DNA from: Frankia nepalensis
GTDB taxonomy: Bacteria > Actinomycetota > Actinomycetes > Frankiales > Frankiaceae
Direction of reading: 5' to 3'
Assembly (NCBI RefSeq): GCF_016786325.1
Contig: NZ_JADWYU010000136.1
Coordinates: forward strand, 52,562 to 101,034
DNA: 48,473 nucleotides
Shown here: positions 42,373 to 48,473 of the stretch, one piece after another
How the letters are laid out: every line of letters begins with the position of its first letter
How positions within the stretch are numbered: position 1 is the stretch's first letter
The notes under the pieces: model-generated
The model's database searches: none
Seen by the model: the letters and a program-made list of their open reading frames with translations, nothing else
What the model was told of the DNA's origin: nothing
Made by a program: the position numbers and the translations under genes

Positions 42373-42792
42373 CTACTCGCCCACGTCGCCGCGTCGTTTC
42401 GCCAGCTCGATCGTGACTCGCTGGCCCGGCCCGGTGGAACTGCCCACCTCGCCGGCCAGCGCGCTCAGCACGGTCCAGGCGAACGTGTCCTTCGACGGCG
42501 GCTCGCCGTCGAAGCTGTCGATCGAGACGGTCACCCGCATGCGGCCTGGCGACAGCGTGAAGACGCATTCCAGGGCGGATCCCGGAACCGCGGAGACCAG
42601 CAGCAGGGCGGAGGCCTCGTCCACGGCGATCCGCAGGTCCTCGATGTCGTCTAGGGTGAAGTCCGCCCGCGCGGCCAACGACGCGGTCGCGGTGCGCAGG
42701 ACCATCAGGTAGGCGCCGACGGCGGGGATGGCGAGCTGCACGACGTCCTCCAGGCTGTTGCCCGTGCCATCGCCTGAAGGCGTCGGATCCAC
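42373..42792 (-). CDS. RsbW-like anti-sigma regulatory factor
   Basis: The 139-residue protein starts at GTG 42792. It is a GHKL-ATPase of the RsbW/anti-sigma type: IPAVGAYLMVLRTATASLAA, FTLDDIEDLRIAVDEASALL (N-box region near 47-66), LECVFTLSPGRMRVTVSID and SSTGPGQRVTIELAKRRG. Such proteins bind alternative sigma factors of the SigF/SigB group and phosphorylate an anti-anti-sigma factor. No sigma-factor gene follows; the next feature downstream is the att copy, and the acyl-CoA dehydrogenase end is convergent with it. Confidence 0.87.
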   Translation of the reverse strand: MDPTPSGDGTGNSLEDVVQLAIPAVGAYLMVLRTATASLAARADFTLDDIEDLRIAVDEASALLLVSAVPGSALECVFTLSPGRMRVTVSIDSFDGEPPSKDTFAWTVLSALAGEVGSSTGPGQRVTIELAKRRGDVGE

Positions 42793-44036
42793 GTTCTACC
42801 CCCCCAGTGCTGTGTCGTTCCGGCTCCAAGACTCGTCGCCGGCGTCGAGTTCGCGGCGCCCACCGCCCGCCGGGCATATACCCGCCCAGTGGGCCCTCGC
42901 TCACAACATCTGGCAACCACCCCGCCGATTCGTCGCGGCGGCGGTCCGCCCCCGACGCAGCTACGGCGAGGCCACCTGGCGCTCGGCGGGCTCGGCCCGG
43001 TCCAGTTGGCGGCGGCTTGGCGGTCGGCGGTCAGGTACCACGAGACCGGCCACGGCGACGCCGGCCGGTGTGCTGTTCCCTGCTCGCGGGAAACTCGACA
43101 TCACAACCGTAGTAGGGGTCACCGGACTCGGGCCCAAGGTTAGCCACGACCGACACCGAGGCCACCAAACCCAACTGGTAACAAAACAACGGCTGCCGTA
43201 TTGGGCGCCATCTGTTGGAGGGCGGAGCGCCGGCCGGGCACGTGGAGTCAGGCTGACGAGTCGGCGGGCGGCGCGGCACCGGGATGCCCGGCCAACTCGT
43301 CGGGCGGCGTGGGCTATATGACCAGGTCAGAACGGGTGCGCCGCCGGGGACTTGAACCCGAACCCACGAACTAAGAACGGATGGTCCTTACAGTCGGTGT
43401 TGTCGCCGCCCGCCCGGACCCGGATGAACCACTGGGTGCCCGTGCTGAAGTGCGGATTTACATAAATGCCACACAGGAGCGGGCGCCACGCCCTGACCAG
43501 GTTGGCCGGGAGCGGGCGTCGGCGACGGTGAGCGGGATGAGGCCGGGGGCGCCCGGGCGTCGTTCCCTGTGGCCGCAGCCCTCCTCGGGCCGGCCCGGAC
43601 GGCGTCGCCACGATCCGTACCAACGGTGAGACACGATCCGTACCAACAGCGAGAATGCGACGCCGTCCCGCGGGAAGGCCTCGACCCGCGCCCGGGTCCG
43701 CCCGCCAACCAGCGCCAAATCCGACCGGCCGAAGCGGTGGGCCATGTCACACGATGGATCCTCCGGTCCGCGCGGATCCCCGCGGCGCGCGCCCGGCGCA
43801 TCCGGGCGTGGGCGCATTTCTGTCGCGTCCGCGGACTGAGATAACGTCAGTCCCGTCCGGAGAGATATCAGAACCGCCGTATTCGAACACTGAGCAAGGT
43901 GGCCGCGTGCCCTGTCAGGACATCGCCGTCGGGCCCTCGGCGGCGCGCGAGTCTCTCCGCGGGCCGCGTCCGTGACTTCTCTCCCTGTCCCCGTCGGTCA
44001 CCGACACACGCCCACGATCAGACCAAGGTTCCGCGA
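42793..44036. other. 1.2-kb gap without a recognised gene
   Basis: Several open frames exist but none has recognisable content. The minus-strand segment about 43327-43420 contains GGGTTCAAGTCCCC, which looks like a tRNA T-arm, but no acceptor stem or anticodon arm can be folded around it. The stretch 43100-43220 is lower in GC. The promoter of the conservon presumably lies in the last 200 bp. Confidence 0.4.
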
Positions 44037-45536
44037 ATGAAACGCAAGCGACCGTCACCTCGTGGCTCGGAAGGCGGCTCCTCCGTCGTCTTCGGCGCCG
44101 TGATAGCAGCAGCCCTAACCGCGCTCTGTACGGTGGCCGCGGTCCTTCTCGTCGCTCCGCGCGCCCGGGGCGCCGTTGCCGTGTGCGGCCTCGTCGCGGC
44201 GGTCGCGGTCGGCCTGGCCTGCGCCGAGATCCGCCGCCGCGGGAATGAGATCGTCCAGCTGCGCCGGCGGCAGGCCGCCACCGAGCAGGAGCTCGTGCGC
44301 CGCCTGGAGATGCAGGAGGCCGAGACCAGCCGCCTCGCCATCGAGGTACTGCCCGCCGCGATCAGCCGGCTGCACCGCGGCGACTCGGTCGAGGAGGCGC
44401 TGTCCGGCCCCAGCCAGTCGCCCGCCCTCGGCGCCGCCTTCATCAAGGCGCACGACGACGTGGTCCGCTCGGTCCTCGAAGCGGTCAAGGCGGAAGAGGA
44501 TCTGCGCGACTCCTCGCAGCGTGCGTTCGTCAACGTGGCCCGCCGTGTCCAGGCCATCGTGCACCAGCAGTTCCAGGATCTGCGCGAGATGGAGGAGCGG
44601 CACGGCGGGAGCCCTGAGGTCTTCGACGACCTGCTCCGCCTCGACCACGGCACCGCGCTGATCGGCCGGCTCGCCGACTCGCTCGCCGTGCTCGGCGGAT
44701 CCCGCCCCGGCCGGCAGTGGCAGCATCCGGTGCCGCTGTTCAACGTGCTGCGCGGCGCGATGTCCCGGATCACCGACTACCAGCGCGTCGAACTGCACTC
44801 GGTGGTCGAGGTCGCCATCTCGGGACCCACCGTCGAACCGCTCATCCACGCGCTCGCCGAGCTGCTGGACAACGCCACCCGGTACTCGCCGCCGCAGACG
44901 CGCGTGCACCTGACGGCGGTCGAGGTGCAGTCCGGGATCGCGGTCGAGATCGAGGACGGCGGCGTCGGCCTCGGCGAGGAGGCCCGGCTGCGCGCCGAGC
45001 GGGTGCTCGCCGAGGTCGGGTCGGGCCTTGACCTCGCCGACCTGGGCGAGAACCCGCGCCTCGGCCTGTCCGTGGTCGGCCGGCTCGCGCAGACCCACCG
45101 CTTCAAGGTCTCGCTGCGGCCCTCGGCGTACGGCGGCGTGCGCGCCGTGCTGATCATCCCACGCGACCTGGCCACCGCCGTGCCGCTGTCCGCGACCAAC
45201 CCGGGCGCCGCGGTCCGGGCGAACCCGAACAAGCCGGTGCCCGCCATCGCCCTGCAGCCGGAGGAGCCGCGGCACATCGAGATCAACAACAACGGCCTGC
45301 CGCAGCGCAGGCGCGGCGTCACCGCCCCGCTCGCCGGGAGTGGGAGCCAGCGGAGCCTGACCGCGCCGCGGTCCGCCGCCCCGCCCCCGCCCGTGTCGAG
45401 TAACGGATCCGCTCCCGCCGCGCCGTCCCCGCCGCCCGGACTGTGGCTCGCCGCGTTCCAGAACGCGGTCTCCGGCGAGGGCACGAGCACCGAGCACGCT
45501 TTGGCTGACGATGCGTCGAGCAAGGAAGGCGAGTAG
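44037..45536 (+). CDS. cvnA: Conservon sensor-like ATPase (CvnA)
   Basis: The start is ATG 44037; the open frame extends 46 codons upstream without a good start. The 499-residue product has two membrane helices near the N-terminus (VVFGAVIAAALTALCTVAAV and AVCGLVAAVAVGLACAEI), then a helical linker (RQAATEQELVRRLEMQEAET). The C-terminal HATPase domain has N-box ELLDNATRYSPP near 277-290, EIEDGGVGLGEE near 305 and LGLSVVGRLAQTH near 340. A Pro/Ala-rich tail follows. Conservons are actinobacterial operons of a sensor-like ATPase, a roadblock protein, a DUF742 protein and a small GTPase, proposed to form a membrane-associated complex resembling eukaryotic G-protein systems. First gene of a five-gene operon. 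Confidence 0.93.
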   Translation: MKRKRPSPRGSEGGSSVVFGAVIAAALTALCTVAAVLLVAPRARGAVAVCGLVAAVAVGLACAEIRRRGNEIVQLRRRQAATEQELVRRLEMQEAETSRLAIEVLPAAISRLHRGDSVEEALSGPSQSPALGAAFIKAHDDVVRSVLEAVKAEEDLRDSSQRAFVNVARRVQAIVHQQFQDLREMEERHGGSPEVFDDLLRLDHGTALIGRLADSLAVLGGSRPGRQWQHPVPLFNVLRGAMSRITDYQRVELHSVVEVAISGPTVEPLIHALAELLDNATRYSPPQTRVHLTAVEVQSGIAVEIEDGGVGLGEEARLRAERVLAEVGSGLDLADLGENPRLGLSVVGRLAQTHRFKVSLRPSAYGGVRAVLIIPRDLATAVPLSATNPGAAVRANPNKPVPAIALQPEEPRHIEINNNGLPQRRRGVTAPLAGSGSQRSLTAPRSAAPPPPVSSNGSAPAAPSPPPGLWLAAFQNAVSGEGTSTEHALADDASSKEGE

Positions 45537-45539
45537 TCG

Positions 45540-45950
45540 ATGGACCACCTGCGGCCCAGCATGGACTGGATGCTCAAGGACCTTGCGGAGAGCGTGCCGG
45601 GCACCCGGCATGTCATCGTCCTGACCGCGGACGGCCTGCGCATGGCCCAGTACAACACGGATGTGGACACCGCCGACCGCCTCGCGGCCGCGTGCGCCGG
45701 CCTGCAGAGCCTGTCCGCCGCCGTCGGCGCCGAGTTCCCGCAGGGGGACAGGCGGATGCGGCTCGTGGTGATCGAGGTGGGCGGGGGATTCTTCTACCTC
45801 ATGGCGGCCGGCGCGCGCGCGTACCTCGCGGTGCTGGCCGACGAAGGGGTGGACGCGGGGTTGATGGGGCAGCAGATGCGCAACCTGGTCGCACGCATCG
45901 GTGAGCATCTCACCAGTCCGCCGCGGATGGAGGAGAGGACGGCCGGGTGA
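45540..45950 (+). CDS. cvnB: Conservon roadblock/LC7 protein (CvnB)
   Basis: The 136-residue protein starts 3 nt after the CvnA stop. It is a roadblock/LC7 domain: MDWMLKDLAESVPGTRHVIV, LTADGLRMAQYNTDVDTADR, LAAACAGLQSLSAAVG, then RLVVIEVGGGFFYLMAAG and GLMGQQMRNLVARIGEHL. This family acts as a platform or activator for small GTPases; in conservons it partners CvnD. The end overlaps the CvnC start (GTGA). Confidence 0.95.
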   Translation: MDHLRPSMDWMLKDLAESVPGTRHVIVLTADGLRMAQYNTDVDTADRLAAACAGLQSLSAAVGAEFPQGDRRMRLVVIEVGGGFFYLMAAGARAYLAVLADEGVDAGLMGQQMRNLVARIGEHLTSPPRMEERTAG

Positions 45951-46321
45951 CCCCGTCCCCGAGCAACGGCGCGCCCTCCGCCTGGGAGGAGGGCGGCCCC
46001 GAGCGCCTGTACGTCCTCACCGGCGGGCGCGGCGCCTCAGGCCGCCGGGCCGACCTTGACCTGATCACCCTCGTGGTGGCTCGGGCCGCGGCCCGGCCCG
46101 AGATGCAGCCGGAACACGCGGCCATCCTGCGCATGTGTCACTGGCCCCTGTCCATGGCGGAGATCTCGGCGTACCTCAAGCTGCCGTTCAGCGTGGTCGC
46201 CGTCCTGGTCTCCGACCTGCTCAGGGACTCGCTCGTCGAGGTGCGCGCCTCGGTGCGCATGGAAGGAATCGGCGATCCTGAACTGCTCAAGGCGGTGATG
46301 AATGGACTCCAGAGGCTCTGA
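45947..46321 (+). CDS. cvnC: Conservon DUF742 protein (CvnC)
   Basis: The 124-residue protein starts at GTG 45947. DUF742 features are clear: RLYVLTGGRGASGRRADLDL, LITLVVARAAARPEMQPEHA, RMCHWPLSMAEISAYLKLPF (winged-HTH-like), VVAVLVSDLLRDSLVEVRA, ending ELLKAVMNGLQRL. Its role in conservon signalling is not well defined. Its 3' end overlaps the GTPase gene by 20 nt. Confidence 0.95.
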   Translation: MTPSPSNGAPSAWEEGGPERLYVLTGGRGASGRRADLDLITLVVARAAARPEMQPEHAAILRMCHWPLSMAEISAYLKLPFSVVAVLVSDLLRDSLVEVRASVRMEGIGDPELLKAVMNGLQRL

Positions 46322-46946
46322 GTTGGCGGTCGGACCGGCGCGCGAGGACGCGCTGCCCGCCTCGGCCACCACCGCGGTCAAGATCGTCGTGGTCGGTGGG
46401 TTCGGCGTCGGCAAGACGACCCTGGTCGGCTCCGTCAGCGAGATCAGACCGCTGACGACCGAGGAGACGATGACCGAGGTCAGCGTCGGCGTGGACGACG
46501 TCCGCGGGGTCGAGCAGAAGGACGCGACCACCGTGGCCATGGACTTCGGCCGGATCAGCATCAACGAGCAACTGGTGCTCTACCTGTTCGGCACGCCCGG
46601 GCAGCAGCGCTTCTGGTTCCTGTGGACCGGCCTGTTCGAGGGAGCCCTTGGCGCGGTCGTGCTGGTCGACACCCGGCGGCTCGAGGCCAGCTTCGACGTC
46701 CTGGGGCGGCTTGAGGACGGCGGCGTGCCGTTCATCGTGGCCGTCAACGTCTTCCCGGACGCCCCGAACCACCCGCTGGACGACGTGCGTGCCGCGCTGG
46801 ATCTGCCGGCCACCGTGCCGATCGTCGCGTGCGACGCGCGCAGCCGGGCCTCGAGCCGGGACACCCTGCTGGCCCTCATGCGCTACCTGTACCGGCTGTC
46901 CACCCAGTCCGCGGCCCCGGTGGCCGCCTCGGCCGCCACGGAGTAA
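46302..46946 (+). CDS. cvnD: Conservon small GTPase (CvnD)
   Basis: The 214-residue protein is an MglA/Ras-like GTPase. P-loop GGFGVGKTT lies near 32-40, a switch-I region with TEETMTEVSVGVDD, FGTPGQQRFWFLW near 96-108 (the conservon form of DxxG), VAVNVFPDAPNHPLDD near 147 in place of NKxD, and VPIVACDARSRASSRDTL near 171. It would cycle between GTP and GDP states together with the roadblock protein CvnB. Start ATG 46302 lies inside the end of cvnC. Confidence 0.95.
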   Translation: MDSRGSELAVGPAREDALPASATTAVKIVVVGGFGVGKTTLVGSVSEIRPLTTEETMTEVSVGVDDVRGVEQKDATTVAMDFGRISINEQLVLYLFGTPGQQRFWFLWTGLFEGALGAVVLVDTRRLEASFDVLGRLEDGGVPFIVAVNVFPDAPNHPLDDVRAALDLPATVPIVACDARSRASSRDTLLALMRYLYRLSTQSAAPVAASAATE

Positions 46947-46948
46947 GC

Positions 46949-48400
46949 GTGTCAACATCGATATCCGAATCAGGCGCGGAATCAGGCGCCGCGAGCCCGC
47001 CGCCGGGGTGTCCGGCGCACGCGGCCTTCGCGCGGGATGCCGCACGGACCGCGCTCCACGGCCCGGAAGCGCGGCACGATCCCGGCGCGGTCTACGAGAA
47101 GCTCCGCGCGGAACACGGCGGGATCGCCCCGGTGGAACTCGAGGGCGGCGTCCCTGCCTGGCTGGTGCTCGGCTACCGGGAGAACATGGAGGTCGCGCGC
47201 ACCCCGAGCCGGTTCACCCGGGACGCCCGGCTCTGGCGGGACTGGAACGAGGGCAGGATCGCGGCGGACGACCCGCTGCTTCAGCTCATCGGATGGCGTC
47301 CCGACGTCGTGTCCTACGACGGCGAGGAGCATGCGCGGCTGCGCGCCGCGGTCAACGAGTGCCTGACCAGATTCGACCGGCACGGCACCCGGCGGCACGT
47401 CCAGCGCTACGCGAACCAGCTGATCGACAACTTCGTCGAGGACGGCCGCGCGGACCTGGTGACCCAGTTCGCCGCGTACCTTCCGATGCTCGTGCTGAGC
47501 CGGCTGGTCGGCCTGAGCGAGGGGTACGGCCGGAAACTGGTCGAGGCCATCGTCGGCATGCTCAGCGGCGGCGAGGATGCGTACGCGCACAACCAGTACA
47601 TCATCGGCACCCTGCGGTCGCTGACCGAGGCGCGGCGCAAGGCCCCCACACACGACCTGGCGTCCTGGTTCATCCAGCACCCCTCGGGGCTGAACGACGA
47701 GGAGGTGCTCAACCACCTGCGCGTGGTGATCGTGCTGGGCTACGAGACCACGACGAACCTGGTCTCGAACACGCTGCGGATGGTGCTGACGGACCCCCGC
47801 TTCCGCGCGTCGCTCACCGGCGGGCTCATGACGCTGCCGGACGCGGTCGAGCAGATGCTGTGGGACGATCCGCCGCTGATGGTCTGCCCAGCGCGGTTCG
47901 CCACGCACGACATGCATTTCGCCGGCAAGGAGATCCGCGAGGGCGACATGCTGCTGCTCGGCATCGCGGCGGGCAACGCGGATCCGGAGATCCGTCCGGA
48001 TCCGGGCGCGCCGATGCACGGCAACCGCTCGCATCTGGCGTTCAGCCGGGGCCCGCACGAGTGCTCGGGACAGGAGATCGCCCGCGCCATCACCGACACG
48101 GGCGTCGACGTGTTGCTCAACCGGCTGCCCGACCTGCACCTCACGGTGCCGGAGGACCAGCTGACCTGGACCGCCTCGACCTGGTCCCGGCATCTTGACG
48201 CGCTCCCGGTCACGTTCGCCCCGCGACGCCGCCCCGCCCCGCGGTCCGCGCCAGCCGCCCCGGCGGCCTCCGCACCGGTCGAGCCGAGCGCCGCGAAGGA
48301 GGCGCTGGCGGCCGTGGCCGAGGCCGAAGCGCGGGCCGACTCGGACACCCGCGGTGGCTTCTGGGCCTCGCTGGTCGGCCTGTTCCGCCGTCGGCGCTAA
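46949..48400 (+). CDS. CYP157-like cytochrome P450 of the conservon
   Basis: GTG 46949 starts 2 nt after the GTPase stop. The 483-residue protein has an I-helix GYETTTNLVSNTLRM near 264-278 and a heme loop FSRGPHECSGQEIARAI with cysteine near 371. The K-helix ExxR is replaced by EQMLW near 300, the same kind of change reported for CYP157C1 of Streptomyces coelicolor. P450 genes of the CYP154/CYP157 groups follow several conservons there, so a role as the operon's redox effector is likely. The last 80 residues are Ala/Pro-rich and end in an amphipathic, basic FWASLVGLFRRRR that could touch the membrane. Confidence 0.93.
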   Translation: MSTSISESGAESGAASPPPGCPAHAAFARDAARTALHGPEARHDPGAVYEKLRAEHGGIAPVELEGGVPAWLVLGYRENMEVARTPSRFTRDARLWRDWNEGRIAADDPLLQLIGWRPDVVSYDGEEHARLRAAVNECLTRFDRHGTRRHVQRYANQLIDNFVEDGRADLVTQFAAYLPMLVLSRLVGLSEGYGRKLVEAIVGMLSGGEDAYAHNQYIIGTLRSLTEARRKAPTHDLASWFIQHPSGLNDEEVLNHLRVVIVLGYETTTNLVSNTLRMVLTDPRFRASLTGGLMTLPDAVEQMLWDDPPLMVCPARFATHDMHFAGKEIREGDMLLLGIAAGNADPEIRPDPGAPMHGNRSHLAFSRGPHECSGQEIARAITDTGVDVLLNRLPDLHLTVPEDQLTWTASTWSRHLDALPVTFAPRRRPAPRSAPAAPAASAPVEPSAAKEALAAVAEAEARADSDTRGGFWASLVGLFRRRR

Positions 48401-48473
48401 CCCAGGGCTTTCATGACGGTGATCGTCTGGTGGGTGTGTCGGAAATGGGAAAGTGCTCCTGAGCTGGGAGGAT

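Noticed and set aside
42373-42792. Expectation of a sigma-factor gene downstream of the RsbW-like gene
   Set aside because: No sigma-70 family frame exists between 42299 and 42373 or on the far side of the att copy; the gene appears solitary.
43327-43420. tRNA-like T-arm sequence (GGGTTCAAGTCCCC, minus strand) in the gap before the conservon
   Set aside because: The T-stem has a mismatch, no complementary acceptor strand or D-arm is found, and the supposed anticodon arm does not pair. Too degenerate for a tRNA gene, and no second copy exists to make it an att site.

Overview
The window is very GC-rich, actinobacterial DNA, most consistent with Frankia or a close relative. The evidence is the high-GC codon use, a five-gene conservon with a CYP157-like P450, a DUF397/XRE/ATPase cluster, a SCO6880-type conjugation locus and a type I-E CRISPR repeat. 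The genus is inferred, not proven.

Layout. 1-2085: the leader-distal part of a type I-E CRISPR array (34 complete spacers), with no cas genes in view. 2241-4887: a decayed DUF6879 gene, DUF397, an XRE/DUF5753 regulator and a divergent anti-sigma-like ATPase around a palindromic operator candidate. 4957-6874: three coupled genes (inactive resolvase-like protein, unknown protein, small XRE protein). 7018-12576: a conjugative type IV secretion core (pilin-like, one-TM protein, VirB6/TrbL-like, SCO6880 family with a frameshift, VirB4-like ATPase). 12723-27876: four long paralogues of an unrecognised family plus a fifth protein sharing their C-terminal module, with a VirD4-like coupling protein between paralogues 1 and 2. 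28162-38320: cargo, comprising an EcsC-like protein, an IS1634-type remnant, two lipoproteins, a TIR-NACHT-membrane protein with a small HTH gene, a PASTA protein, a P450 and a cysteine-cluster protein. 38826-40762: excisionase and tyrosine integrase. 40861-42299: a 69-bp duplication of the 3' end of an acyl-CoA dehydrogenase gene flanks an AbiE-like pair whose toxin has lost its middle. 42373-48400: probable host chromosome, with an RsbW-like gene and a complete conservon (cvnA-D plus P450).

How it fits together. Xis/Int lie next to the duplicated acyl-CoA dehydrogenase 3' end, so the region to their left looks like an integrative conjugative element inserted there. No intact acyl-CoA dehydrogenase gene is in the window, so the element's left end should lie left of position 1 and the CRISPR array may be inside the island. 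AbiE sits in a second att-bounded segment, as in tandem accretion.

The most novel signals are two. First, a DNA element occurs four times: CGATG at a 12-bp period, then a CGGAYCGT box starting exactly 14 bp after the last CGATG, then an ATG 7-8 nt further on. It stands in front of the pilin gene, paralogue 1, the coupling-protein operon and xis. Second, the expanded unknown protein family is physically coupled to the conjugation genes.
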